Shown piece after piece: positions 23,667 through 33,922 of a stretch of DNA of 64,000 nt. Source of the DNA: Marinobacter persicus. Its GTDB lineage: Bacteria; Pseudomonadota; Gammaproteobacteria; Pseudomonadales; Oleiphilaceae. Under the pieces are notes generated by a model that saw only the letters and a program-made list of their open reading frames with translations, searched no databases and was not told the DNA's origin. Positions within the stretch are counted from its first letter, which is position 1. Each line of letters begins with the position of its first letter. The position numbers were made by a program, and so were the translations under genes. The DNA is taken from the NCBI RefSeq assembly GCF_002934325.1, contig NZ_PTIV01000023.1, positions 1 to 64,000 of the forward strand, read 5' to 3'.

Positions 23667-26138
23667 ATGCGATTTTACCAGGGCGTTCGTAACCTGATCC
23701 TGTCTCTTCTTCGCAAAATCCTGTTTTTGTGGGTCAGGACTGATGTAAGCGGCAACACCCTGGAAGCGCTGGGCCTGGACCCGGACAAACCGGTTTGCTA
23801 CGTGCTTCAGTACCGCTCCCTGTCCAGCCGGCTGGTGCTGGAGCAGGAAGTGCGTCGAGCCAAACTGCCGGGGTCCCACGACACGTTGCCAGTCAAGGAT
23901 GGTCCAGGCCATGCCTTTTTCTTCCTGTACAAGCGCATTACCGGCCTGTTCCGGGGGCGCCGCCAAAAGCTGGTGGCCACCGACGAATTCAACGAACTGG
24001 TGCGCTTTGGCCTGGAGCACCCGGAACAGGAAGTACAGGTGGTTCCCGTGGCCATGCTCTGGGGCCGGGCACCCGACAAAGAGCGATCCCTGGTCAAACT
24101 GCTGCTGTCAGATAACTGGTCGGTGGCCGGTCGCCTGCAGAAGTTCCTGATCATTCTTCTGCACGGGCGCAATACCTATGTGCAGTTCGGCCAACCGCTG
24201 TCGCTCCAGGAAACCATTGACGAATACCGGGACAACGAGGCCAAGGCCAACCGCAAGCTGGCACGGCTCCTTCGCACCTATTTCCGCCGGGTGCGTCAGG
24301 CGGTATTGGGCCCCGATCTATCCCACCGCCGCACCCTTGTGGATGGACTGATTCGGTCCCAGGCGGTAAAAGAGTCAATCCAGAAAACGGCGGCCACAGA
24401 CAAGGTTCCGCAGCATAAGGTTCGCCGCAGGGCCTACAAATACGCCGACGAGATTGCCGCGAATATGTCGGTGGTCGCCATCAGGGTGCTGGAGCGGCTT
24501 CTATCCCGCCTGTGGAACCGGATCTACGATGGCGTGGATGTGCACAACATAGAAATTGCCCGGGAAGCGGCCCAGGACAACGCCGTGGTCTATGTGCCCT
24601 GCCACCGCTCCCACGTGGACTATCTTCTGCTGTCCTACGTGCTCTACCGCAACGGATTGATGCCGCCCCACATTGCCGCCGGCATCAATCTGAATATGCC
24701 CATCGTTGGCCCCATCCTGCGCCGTGGCGGCGCCTTTTTCATGCGCCGGAGCTTCCGGGATAACCCGCTGTACGCCACGGTGTTCAATGAATACATGCAC
24801 GTGATCTTCACCCGGGGCTATTCGGTGGAATACTTCGTGGAAGGCGGGCGCTCCCGTACCGGGCGCATGTTGCAACCACGGGCGGGCATGCTGGCCATGA
24901 CCGTGCGCAGCTTCCTGCGCGATCACCGCAAACCCATCGTGTTTGTACCGGTCTACATTGGCTATGAGAAGGTCATGGAAGGGCGATCCTATCTGGGCGA
25001 GCTGCGGGGCAAGAAGAAACAAAAAGAGAGCGTATTGGGGCTGGCAAAAACCGCCCGCAAGCTGCGCCACTCCTTCGGCAAGGTGTCCGTGAACTTTGGT
25101 GAGCCTTTGCACCTGGCCGACGTGCTGGATGAAGATCACCCGAACTGGCGCACGGAAACCTACAGCGAGGATTACCGACCCTACTGGCTGCCCCAGGTGG
25201 TCAATGATCTGGCCGGGCGTGTCGCCAGTGGCATCAATGCCGCCGTGGCAGTGAACCCCATTGGCCTGACCGCCACCACCCTGCTGGGCACCGAACGCAT
25301 GGCCATGGACGAGGGCCAGTTGATCCGCCTGATGGATCAGTACGCCAACCTCTTACGGGCCTACCCCTACGCAGACACCGTAACACTGCCCGACGGCAGC
25401 GGGCGGGACTGGCTGGCGTATTGCGAAAACATGGGCCTGGTGATCCGCCAGCCCCAGAAGCTGGGCGACATCATCGCCCTGGAAGGTCGCAACGCCATCC
25501 TGATGACCTATTACCGGAACAACATCCAGCACCTGTTCGCGCTGCCGGCCCTGATTGCCAGCCTGTTCGAGACCCGGCCCAGCCTTCGCCGCGAAAAGAT
25601 TGTGTTCCTGGCGACCGCCGCCTACCCCTACCTGCAGTCGGAGCTGTTCCTGCACTATCCCCGGGAGGAGATTGAAACCGTTATCCAGCACTGGATTGAC
25701 GTATTGATTGAGCAGGGTCTGCTGCACCAGCTGGAAAACGACCGCATCGGGCGTCCGGAGGAAGGCACCGATGAGATGCTGCGAGTGCGAATCCTGGCCC
25801 GGTTTATCATCCAGACCCTGGAGCGCTACCACCTTGTGCTGGGCATTCTGCGCAAATACGGGTCCGGCACACTGACCGCCGAAGAGCTGGAAGAGCAAAG
25901 TACGCTGCTGGCCGAACGTATGTCGATCCTGTTCGGGCTGAATGCGCCGGAGTTCTTCGACAAGACCCTGTTCCGCAACTTCATTGCCAACATGCAGGAA
26001 AACGGCGTTTTGGAAGCCAATGAGCAGGGCTTGTTGGTTTATCACGAAGTGTTGGAGCAGGTCGCGGAAGACGCCCGGCTGGTACTGAGTGTGGAGAAGC
26101 AGCAGGCGATCCAGCAGATCACCATGATGGATGCCTGA
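23667..26138 (+). CDS. plsB: Glycerol-3-phosphate 1-O-acyltransferase
   Basis: An 823-residue membrane-associated enzyme for the first acylation step of phospholipid synthesis. Catalytic motif HX4D is HRSHVD at about residue 316, followed by the block with GGAFFMRRSF, the glycerol-phosphate site EGGRSRTGRM and the final VPVYIGYEKVMEG block. Full length for PlsB. ATG at 23667 follows GGAGA. Monocistronic. Confidence 0.95.
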   Translation: MRFYQGVRNLILSLLRKILFLWVRTDVSGNTLEALGLDPDKPVCYVLQYRSLSSRLVLEQEVRRAKLPGSHDTLPVKDGPGHAFFFLYKRITGLFRGRRQKLVATDEFNELVRFGLEHPEQEVQVVPVAMLWGRAPDKERSLVKLLLSDNWSVAGRLQKFLIILLHGRNTYVQFGQPLSLQETIDEYRDNEAKANRKLARLLRTYFRRVRQAVLGPDLSHRRTLVDGLIRSQAVKESIQKTAATDKVPQHKVRRRAYKYADEIAANMSVVAIRVLERLLSRLWNRIYDGVDVHNIEIAREAAQDNAVVYVPCHRSHVDYLLLSYVLYRNGLMPPHIAAGINLNMPIVGPILRRGGAFFMRRSFRDNPLYATVFNEYMHVIFTRGYSVEYFVEGGRSRTGRMLQPRAGMLAMTVRSFLRDHRKPIVFVPVYIGYEKVMEGRSYLGELRGKKKQKESVLGLAKTARKLRHSFGKVSVNFGEPLHLADVLDEDHPNWRTETYSEDYRPYWLPQVVNDLAGRVASGINAAVAVNPIGLTATTLLGTERMAMDEGQLIRLMDQYANLLRAYPYADTVTLPDGSGRDWLAYCENMGLVIRQPQKLGDIIALEGRNAILMTYYRNNIQHLFALPALIASLFETRPSLRREKIVFLATAAYPYLQSELFLHYPREEIETVIQHWIDVLIEQGLLHQLENDRIGRPEEGTDEMLRVRILARFIIQTLERYHLVLGILRKYGSGTLTAEELEEQSTLLAERMSILFGLNAPEFFDKTLFRNFIANMQENGVLEANEQGLLVYHEVLEQVAEDARLVLSVEKQQAIQQITMMDA

Positions 26139-26152
26139 CTTGAGCGACGGGT

Positions 26153-26980
26153 CTAGCCTGGCAGGGCCTTGAGGGCGTAGATGTCGTAGCGGCTGCTTTT
26201 GCCTTCGATGCGGGTGGCCGGTTCCGGGCCCTCCACGGCAGGCGCCTTGCGTGGGCGCTTCACCACCACCCGGTAACGGGCACTGGCCAACGCGGCCGCC
26301 AGCAACTCACTGGAATCGTCGTCGTCACCCACCACACGTCGGAACACCTGCATTTCTTTTTTCACCAGGGCGGACTTGTCCCGGTGGGGAAACATGGGGT
26401 CCAGGTAAATTACATCGGCGACGTCCGGCCCGGCTTGCTGTAACCACTCAATGGAACTGCCGGGTTTCAGCTCCATCCTCGCCACAATCGGAGCGCAATC
26501 CGGGTTCAGGGCCGCCCGGGCCAGGCCATCGGCCAGCAGGGCATGGATTACCGGGTTGCGTTCCAAGAGGGTGACACGACACCCCAGCCCCGCCAGGACA
26601 AAGGCATCCTGACCCAGACCGGCAGTGGCATCCAGCACATGCAATGGCGCCTGGGTTTTCTGCAACCCCACGGCCTTGGCCACCAGTTGCCCGGCTCCGC
26701 CGCCATGTTCGCGCCGATACCCCATCTTGCCGGTCACAAATTCTGCCCGCACCGGCCCAGGTGCGCCCTTGCCGGTGACCTGCAGGGCCAGACCCTGTTC
26801 GTCGAAAAGCAGTAGCAGCTCAAATTCGCGGACTTTTTTCGGGAGCACCGACCCCAGCCAGGTTAAGCCCAGGTCACGGGCAAGCGCCTGACCGGCGTTC
26901 TGATCACCAAGGGGCGTGCAGCCCACGGCAAGGATGTTGATCAATTCGGGAGACAAGGGAGAGGAAAGGGAATCCGGCAT
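26153..26980 (-). CDS. rsmJ: 16S rRNA (guanine-1516-N2) methyltransferase RsmJ
   Basis: A 275-residue SAM-dependent methyltransferase. The SAM site is [17 protein letters not shown] near residues 118-134, the acidic end of strand 2 is LLERNP, and the catalytic motif region is [10 protein letters not shown]. This whole-length pattern is that of RsmJ, which methylates the small-subunit rRNA. Its start overlaps the stop of the upstream gene as TGATG, so they are co-translated. Confidence 0.93.
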   Translation of the reverse strand: MPDSLSSPLSPELINILAVGCTPLGDQNAGQALARDLGLTWLGSVLPKKVREFELLLLFDEQGLALQVTGKGAPGPVRAEFVTGKMGYRREHGGGAGQLVAKAVGLQKTQAPLHVLDATAGLGQDAFVLAGLGCRVTLLERNPVIHALLADGLARAALNPDCAPIVARMELKPGSSIEWLQQAGPDVADVIYLDPMFPHRDKSALVKKEMQVFRRVVGDDDDSSELLAAALASARYRVVVKRPRKAPAVEGPEPATRIEGKSSRYDIYALKALPG

Positions 26981-27363
26981 CAGACCATGATATCAATGCC
27001 GGTCAGCACTGAGCCATTCTCGTATTCCTGGCCAGCGGCAGCCACACCGGCAAAAGTCGACAGGGCGCGGGCGGCCGAAGGCGACACATCGTCCGCGCGG
27101 AAGATTTCCAGGCGAGCATCTTCTGCGGCCCGACGAGCCTCAACCCGGCGGGGCAGGAACTCCTGGGATTCGCTGGCGTTCTGGCCCTGAGGAGCGCCGT
27201 CGCGGCTTTGGGCCGGTGCACCCAGATCCCGGCGTGCGGATTCCACCGCATCGGCCATCGGCGATGCGGCAGACGCACGTGCGTTCTCCCCACGCTCACG
27301 AGCAGGCGTGTTGTTGCCCGACTGGACCTGGGGATAATTGGCCGAATTGATACCGCCGATCAT
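26980..27363 (-). CDS. Conserved-looking hypothetical protein
   Basis: A 127-residue soluble, Ala- and Arg-rich protein. The first 60 residues are low in hydrophobics and probably disordered; the second half forms likely helices ([33 protein letters not shown]) and ends in [11 protein letters not shown]. No domain recognised and no signal peptide. It is co-translated with rsmJ. Similar short proteins with an MxGxIN-like start occur near flagellar genes, but no flagellar gene is present, so I assign no function. Confidence 0.7.
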   Translation of the reverse strand: MIGGINSANYPQVQSGNNTPARERGENARASAASPMADAVESARRDLGAPAQSRDGAPQGQNASESQEFLPRRVEARRAAEDARLEIFRADDVSPSAARALSTFAGVAAAGQEYENGSVLTGIDIMV

Positions 27364-27442
27364 GGGCGATCACCGTAACGATAATGAGTCATCAAAAGCA
27401 TTATGGAAGAATCCGGGCAGGATGGAAAGTGAGGGAGTTTTA

Positions 27443-28159
27443 CTACCGCCCGGGCAGCTTCTTCCAGGTCACTTCGTCCCGGACATAGACCGGCTGGGCC
27501 TGGTCGGCGCTGACCGCCTCGCCATTATGGAATCCCCGTTCAGCCAGGCGAGCGACCTGGGCAGCCCGGGGCACCAAGGAGTCGTCCATGCCGCTGATAT
27601 GCTCCGTCACAGCCTGGGGCATGGCGTCCCGGTATTTCCAGCCCTGGCCAGCGCCGAACCAGTGTCCGGACACGCCGGCCCCTGACTCAGGCAGAGCCAC
27701 AGCCTCGGGCGGGCACACCCGCTCATTGCCAAGTGCTTCAGGCAGGCCATCACGGCACACAAAGGTACCCCAGTAGACTTCCCCCATGCGCGCATCAAAG
27801 GCCACCGCAATACCGTCGCCCTCACCCAGTGATTGCTGCTCAATGGCATTGAGCGCCACAGCCGCCAGAGAGGACACCGGCACCACGGGCAGGTCGAGTC
27901 CCCAGGCCATACCCTGGATCACGCCGGTGGCGATACGCAAGCCGGTAAACGAGCCTGGGCCACGGGCAAACGCCAGGGCGTCAAGATCCGAGGGGGAAAG
28001 CCCCTGCTCCGCAAGCAGTTCGCGGACCATGGGCATCAAAAGGCGGGTATGACCGCGCGGTGCCACTTCAAACCGCTCGGTGATCTGGCCATCAAGCCAC
28101 AACGCGGCCGAGCAGCCTTCCGAAGACGTGTCCAGTGCCAATAACTTCACAGAATCCAT
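27443..28159 (-). CDS. tsaB: tRNA threonylcarbamoyladenosine protein TsaB
   Basis: A 238-residue member of the ASKHA fold that partners TsaD and TsaE to make t6A37 of ANN-decoding tRNAs. Family segments are LLALDTSSEGCSAAL, HTRLLMPMV, the GPGSFTGLRIATG loop and PVVPVSSLAA. It has a GGAGG site before ATG and lies 25 bases after adk on the same strand. Confidence 0.95.
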   Translation of the reverse strand: MDSVKLLALDTSSEGCSAALWLDGQITERFEVAPRGHTRLLMPMVRELLAEQGLSPSDLDALAFARGPGSFTGLRIATGVIQGMAWGLDLPVVPVSSLAAVALNAIEQQSLGEGDGIAVAFDARMGEVYWGTFVCRDGLPEALGNERVCPPEAVALPESGAGVSGHWFGAGQGWKYRDAMPQAVTEHISGMDDSLVPRAAQVARLAERGFHNGEAVSADQAQPVYVRDEVTWKKLPGR

Positions 28160-28184
28160 GCCTCCGGGGCTTCCTCAACGAGGT

Positions 28185-29021
<837 letters not shown>

Positions 29022-30392
29022 CTACCGGGCGAGGGAGGATGCCAGAACATCCAGGTCCGAGGCAACCCGCGCCACATCCTGCTGAACCCGCTCTACTGCG
29101 GCCGGCGACAGCCCCAAAGCGGCTGATAACCCAGCGGTGTCGTCCGGATTAAATTCATCACCCACGCCCTGTTCCTTGAGCAGGGCGTTCGCCAACTGGA
29201 CCAGCCAGACGTAATCCTCATGATCGCCCCGATAGCCCGGATGTTGGTGCATGCCGGCTGCCTTGATCACCGGCTCGGGCAACTGCCACAAGCGATGCAG
29301 GATGCCGCCAATGGCGCCATGCCCGACCGCCAGGATGTCCGGCTCCGCGCTGTGGCCAAACACTTCCTGCTCCAACGCGTGCATGCTGGCGTCCGGATTG
29401 GTCTCCCGCAGGGCGTTAAGCTCGTCAAACTCGGCGGGGAACAGGTGGCCCACCAACAGCAGCCCAAAGTTGTGCAGCAGGCCACACAGGTAGCCCAGGC
29501 CTTTGTCCCGACCGCTCGCCTCGGCCAGCCCCTGGGTCAGAAACGCGCAGTACAGTGAATGGCGCCAGAAGTTGTCCATTCCCAGGGCGCCATCCCGGGG
29601 CACATCGAAGGCACGTACCGAGGCAATCCCGAGGGCAATGTGGGCCACCCGATCGAACCCGAGCACGCGAGTGACCGCCTCCTGCACCGAGTGGATCTTG
29701 CCCGGATAGTTAAACAGGGCGGATCGGGCGTAACGCAGGATCTGGGCGGTCAGGCTGGGGTCGAATTCAATCAGCTCGGCCAGTTGCCGGGCAGTGGCAT
29801 TGTTATCAGCCGTCAGACGCAGAATACGCAGCGCCAGCGCCGGCATTGGCGGCAACCGGTAGAGCTTCTGCAGCCTGTCGGCGACTTCCTCAAGGGTCAG
29901 GCCGGCGGCTTTCTCGCTGCCCTGCCCCCGGATCACGATATGCCCACTGCGGGCTCCGGCCAGCGCCAGGCGCAGGGAACGGCCGTCCATACTGACCAGT
30001 GTGTCATCGCTGCCTCCGGTAAAGATCACCTGTTCCGCCGAGGCCACGTCCTCATCCAGGATCACTGGCAGATCCCACGGGGCGCCCAGGGGAGGTACAA
30101 AACCTGGCTGACAATCGGCAAACAGGTGCGAGGTTTGGCGGGCGGTCAACGGCTGGAGGCGTCGTTCGGTGAAACGGCTGACGGCGTCGGGATCGAGTGC
30201 ACTGTCAAAACGATGAACCGCCATCACCACGCCATTAAGGTCGATCAGCAGACTGGCCCGGACAAACTCACTCTGGGATCTGCCCGAGGCAATCACGGCA
30301 GCATCGAGGTTTTCGGCTGGCTGGATGTTGATCTGGCGGTAGGGAATGGCCTTGCGGGCCAGGTAATTGGACAGTCGTTCCGACAATGCCAA
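29022..30392 (-). CDS. Fusion of a YbaK/prolyl-tRNA-deacylase-like domain and an HDOD domain
   Basis: A 456-residue two-domain protein. Residues about 1-150 resemble the YbaK/ProX aminoacyl-tRNA deacylase fold (SNYLARKAIPYRQI, VRASLLIDLNGVVMAVHRFDSALD). Residues about 180-400 form an HDOD domain, with LPPMPALALRIL, NNATARQLAELIEFDPSLTAQILRYARSA, the NFWRHSLYCAFLTQGLA segment and LLHNFGLLLVGHLFP. HDOD domains are signalling or scaffold modules related to HD hydrolases but lacking their metal ligands. It probably acts in regulation, maybe sensing amino acid state or mischarged tRNA; that is an inference. Confidence 0.8.
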   Translation of the reverse strand: MALSERLSNYLARKAIPYRQINIQPAENLDAAVIASGRSQSEFVRASLLIDLNGVVMAVHRFDSALDPDAVSRFTERRLQPLTARQTSHLFADCQPGFVPPLGAPWDLPVILDEDVASAEQVIFTGGSDDTLVSMDGRSLRLALAGARSGHIVIRGQGSEKAAGLTLEEVADRLQKLYRLPPMPALALRILRLTADNNATARQLAELIEFDPSLTAQILRYARSALFNYPGKIHSVQEAVTRVLGFDRVAHIALGIASVRAFDVPRDGALGMDNFWRHSLYCAFLTQGLAEASGRDKGLGYLCGLLHNFGLLLVGHLFPAEFDELNALRETNPDASMHALEQEVFGHSAEPDILAVGHGAIGGILHRLWQLPEPVIKAAGMHQHPGYRGDHEDYVWLVQLANALLKEQGVGDEFNPDDTAGLSAALGLSPAAVERVQQDVARVASDLDVLASSLAR

Positions 30393-30416
30393 GGTAAAAG
30401 CTCCTGTTTATGATAA

Positions 30417-30438
30417 GCCGGCGCTTTCCCGCGCCGGC
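30417..30438 (-). terminator. Hairpin between ppc and the YbaK-HDOD gene
   Basis: Perfect 8-bp stem GCCGGCGC / GCGCCGGC with a six-base loop, just after the ppc stop. It lacks a good T run on the minus strand, so it may pause or stop only part of the transcription. Confidence 0.5.
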
Positions 30439-30454
30439 CCATAGTGTCTGCAGG

Positions 30455-33100
30455 TTAACCGGTGTTGCGCATGCCAGCGGCGATGCCCGCCATGGTCACT
30501 TTCAGGGCACGTTCAACCACATCGGGCACCTCGCCCTTGCCTTCCCCTTCGCGATCCCGGCGCAGCAATTCCGCCTGCAGGTAATGCAACGGATCGGTGT
30601 AAGGGTTACGTACTTTCATGGACTGGGCGAAGACCGGCTCGGCTTCCAGCAGGGTCTGCTGTTCCTTGAGCTCCAGCAACCGGGCAATGCAGTTACGCAG
30701 ACGCTCGCGCAGACTGGCCCCCAACACCCGCAGCTTCTCATCATCCACCAGTACCTGCTCGTAATAGCTGGCAATGCGAAGGTCCGATTTGGCCAAAACC
30801 ATCTCCAGCATATCGACATATGTCCGGAAAAACGGCCAACCAGCCATCATTTCTCGCAATTCGGGCAGACGATCCTCTCGGGCGGCGGCTTCGAGCGCTT
30901 CGTCACTGCCCAGCCAGGCCGGCAGCATCATGCGCATCTGGGTCCAGGCGAAAATCCAGGGAATGGCCCGCAGGCTTTCCACACCACCGGTGGGCTTACG
31001 ACGCGCCGGGCGACTGCCCAGGGCCAGTTTACCGAGTGCCGTTTCCGGGGTGACCTGGCGGAAGTATGGGACAAAATCCGGATGTTCGCGCACCACATCC
31101 CGGTAGGATTTCAAGGACTTCTCGGTCAGCCAGTCCATCATCTCGCGCCAGCTGTCCTTGGGCGCGGGTGGTGGTGCCAGCGTGGCTTCCACCACCGCCG
31201 TGGTGTAGAGGGTCAGGCTCTGGACCGCCAGCCTCGGCAGGCCAAACTTGAAGCGGATCATCTCACCCTGCTCGGTGATGCGGAAACTGCCGTTCACGGA
31301 GCCCGGCGGCTGGGACAGAATCGCCCGGTTGGCCGGGCCACCACCGCGACCCACGGTGCCACCCCGGCCGTGGAACAGGGTCAGGTGCACGCCGTACTTG
31401 CCGGCCAGTTCGGTGAGCTGTTCCTGGGCCCGATACTGGGCCCAGGCCGCCATCAGCTGGCCGGCGTCCTTGGAGGAGTCGGAGTAGCCGATCATCACTT
31501 CCTGGCGTCCGTCGCAGTAGTGTCGGTACCAGTCCACCTCGAACAGGGCTTCCATGCTCTTCGGGGCGCCCCGCAGATCGTCCAGGGTTTCAAACAGCGG
31601 CACCACGCGCATGGGGAAGGTCATGCCCGCTTCCCGCAACAGCAGGATAACACTGAGCACATCCGAGGGTTGGCTGGCCATGGAAATCACGTAGGAGCCC
31701 AGGGCTTCCGGGGTTTGCTGGGCAACCACTTCGCAGGTTGCCAGGACTTCCCGGACGGATTCGGAAGGTTCCCAATGGCGGGGCACCAGCGGCCGGCGCC
31801 CTTCCAGCTCCCGGAGCAGGAACGCCTGGCGCTCTTCCTCGGGCCAGGATTGGTAATCCCCCAGGCCCAGGTAATCAACCATTTCAGCCACCGCTTCGGT
31901 GTGGCGGTCGGCCTCCTGACGGATGTCCAGCCGAATCAGCGACAGACCAAAGGTGTGGGCCCGGCGGATCATGTCCAGCAGGGGCCCGTCGGCGATGGTC
32001 TTGAGCCCGCAATCCACCAGCGAGCGGTAACAAAGCTCCAGCGGGGCGGTAAGATCTTCTTTTTTAAACAGAATACCTTCGTCATCCGCCACTCTTCCGT
32101 GGGCACGGGCGAAGGCCCATTCACGGGTCCGGCGCATGCGCACCCGCAGCTCATCAAGAACCACCCGGTAGGGTTCGGGAGCACCATCGACCACGGCCTT
32201 GAGTTCATCACTGGCCTGCCACATGGAGAGTTCGTTGCGAAGCGCCCTGAGATCGCTCAGGTACAGGTCCGCAGCCCGATAGCGCCCCACCATGAAAACT
32301 TCGCGGCTGACTTCGTGAGTCACATTGGGGTTGCCGTCCCGGTCACCGCCCATCCAGGAAGCGATACGGATGGGCGATGCCTGCAGGGGCAGGCCCTTAC
32401 CCGTAGCCCCTTCCAGCGAGGCGTCGAGATTACGGAGAAAGTGTGGCAGCGCATGCCAGAGGCTGTTTTCGATAACCGCGAAACCCCACTTGGCCTCATC
32501 CACGGCGGTGGGCCGCTGCTGCCGGATCTCGTCTGTGTGCCAGGCCTCGGTAATCAGCCGCGCCAAGCGCTCGACGATTTCATCACGCTCCGCCGGCAGC
32601 AGATCTTCATGGTCCAGCTGTGCCAGGCACTCAGACATATCATCGTATTTCAGGATCAGCGTGCGTCGGGCCACTTCGGTGGGATGGGCGGTAAGCACAA
32701 ATTCGATGCGCAGATCGGCCACCCGGCGATGCAGCTCGTCAGCGTCCACGCCGCCACTCTGCAGTCGGTCGAAGACCTCACTGAGCGATTCCACCACCAG
32801 GTCGGACGGGTGCCCCTGCTTACGGCGGATGCCGTGGTACTGCTCGGCCAGGTTGGCCAGGTTGAGAAACTGGTTGAAAGCCCGCGTGACGGGCAAAAGC
32901 TCGTCGTCATCCAGTTGACGCAGCAGCGTGACCAGGCGCTGACCGGAGCCGCTTTCCTGTTTGCGGTCAGCTTTCGCGGCAGCCCGGATCTCTTCGATCC
33001 GGTCGTAACATTGCTGCCCGGGGAACCGCAGGATGCTGTGGCCCAGCAGCTCGCCCAGCATACGCACATTGTCTCGCAGATCCGGATGCAGTTCAGTCAC
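30455..33100 (-). CDS. ppc: Phosphoenolpyruvate carboxylase
   Basis: An 881-residue enzyme that makes oxaloacetate from PEP and bicarbonate to refill the TCA cycle. Catalytic His region VLTAHPTEVARRT, WMGGDRDGNP, the GRGGTVGRGGGP loop, AIPWIFAWTQ and the C-terminal GMRNTG are all present. It starts with GTG preceded by AAGGAACC. Full length. It is divergent from the small 76-residue gene. Confidence 0.96.
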   Translation of the reverse strand: MTELHPDLRDNVRMLGELLGHSILRFPGQQCYDRIEEIRAAAKADRKQESGSGQRLVTLLRQLDDDELLPVTRAFNQFLNLANLAEQYHGIRRKQGHPSDLVVESLSEVFDRLQSGGVDADELHRRVADLRIEFVLTAHPTEVARRTLILKYDDMSECLAQLDHEDLLPAERDEIVERLARLITEAWHTDEIRQQRPTAVDEAKWGFAVIENSLWHALPHFLRNLDASLEGATGKGLPLQASPIRIASWMGGDRDGNPNVTHEVSREVFMVGRYRAADLYLSDLRALRNELSMWQASDELKAVVDGAPEPYRVVLDELRVRMRRTREWAFARAHGRVADDEGILFKKEDLTAPLELCYRSLVDCGLKTIADGPLLDMIRRAHTFGLSLIRLDIRQEADRHTEAVAEMVDYLGLGDYQSWPEEERQAFLLRELEGRRPLVPRHWEPSESVREVLATCEVVAQQTPEALGSYVISMASQPSDVLSVILLLREAGMTFPMRVVPLFETLDDLRGAPKSMEALFEVDWYRHYCDGRQEVMIGYSDSSKDAGQLMAAWAQYRAQEQLTELAGKYGVHLTLFHGRGGTVGRGGGPANRAILSQPPGSVNGSFRITEQGEMIRFKFGLPRLAVQSLTLYTTAVVEATLAPPPAPKDSWREMMDWLTEKSLKSYRDVVREHPDFVPYFRQVTPETALGKLALGSRPARRKPTGGVESLRAIPWIFAWTQMRMMLPAWLGSDEALEAAAREDRLPELREMMAGWPFFRTYVDMLEMVLAKSDLRIASYYEQVLVDDEKLRVLGASLRERLRNCIARLLELKEQQTLLEAEPVFAQSMKVRNPYTDPLHYLQAELLRRDREGEGKGEVPDVVERALKVTMAGIAAGMRNTG

Positions 33101-33202
33101 AATAGGTTCCTTCTGGATTGACGGGAGCGAATTAAACTTACGATACTAAGAGTCAACAGCGAAAGTCTATTGACGATTCATCATCCCAGCCGAGGACTCT
33201 CT

Positions 33203-33433
33203 ATGAAAGTAACCGATCTCCCCCAGCAATGGGAAAAAGAAAAACAAGACGTGGAACGTCCGCACGAATACAACCTTCGGGTACCCCTGGAGGATGCGGC
33301 ACGGATTGCGGCTCTGGCCGAGCTCTACCCCGACCGTACGGAAAGTGACATTCTGAATGACATGGTGGCAGCGGCCCTGGACGATCTGGTCAGCCAGGGA
33401 CCACTGAAAGAAAGGCTAAAGAACACGAACTGA
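33203..33433 (+). CDS. Small protein with ribbon-helix-helix-like core
   Basis: A 76-residue protein. The core reads as a strand (EYNLRVP), helix (DAARIAALAELY), turn with PDRTESD, and helix (ILNDMVAAALDDL), the order of a ribbon-helix-helix DNA-binding fold. Homologues in marine gammaproteobacteria are often labelled 'type 1 pili tip component', a name with no visible basis here. It is a paralogue of the convergent 114-residue protein. AGGA lies upstream of ATG. Function unknown. Confidence 0.75.
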   Translation: MKVTDLPQQWEKEKQDVERPHEYNLRVPLEDAARIAALAELYPDRTESDILNDMVAAALDDLVSQGPLKERLKNTN

Positions 33434-33435
33434 TA

Positions 33436-33780
33436 TCAGGCAACCGACTCCATCTGCCGCGCCTTCAGCCGTTCCATGTGTTTCTTGCTGAGGGCGACGA
33501 GCTGGGGCGTCAGGCCCGCATCCTCGTAAATCTCGAAACCATCCTCATCATAGGCAACCACCTTGTCACCCTGCTTGTATGGCAGGCCGGTCTCCAGGTC
33601 ATCCAGCGCTGCGGTAATCAGATCGCGCATCAGATCCTGAGGCGACTTCATGGGGTACATCTCTACCAGCTTCTGAACCAGTTCGTGGTGTTCTTCCGAC
33701 AGGGACACAAACGTCGGCTCGCGAGTCAGCCGACCACGACCGTGTTCATCCCAGTGCTCGACCAGTTGCTGGATTTTCAT
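33436..33780 (-). CDS. Paralogous small protein with ribbon-helix-helix-like core
   Basis: A 114-residue protein whose N-terminal half aligns with the convergent 76-residue protein: strand TFVSLS, helix EEHHELVQKLVEMY, turn PMKSPQD, helix LMRDLITAALDDLE. The C-terminal half adds a region with YDEDGFEIYEDAG and a basic helix, LSKKHMERLKARQ. The two genes meet tail to tail with two bases between stops. Function unknown; DNA binding is an inference from fold. Confidence 0.75.
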   Translation of the reverse strand: MKIQQLVEHWDEHGRGRLTREPTFVSLSEEHHELVQKLVEMYPMKSPQDLMRDLITAALDDLETGLPYKQGDKVVAYDEDGFEIYEDAGLTPQLVALSKKHMERLKARQMESVA

Positions 33781-33922
33781 ATGGCATTCACCTCTACATC
33801 GGATTCAATCACGCATTAAACACATTCACGTGTCTGTAACCAGAGTGTAGCCCAAGAACCGTGATGACGTGACCCCTAACGGTAAAGAATTCTACTTATG
33901 ATCAAGACGTTGCGAGCGCTGC

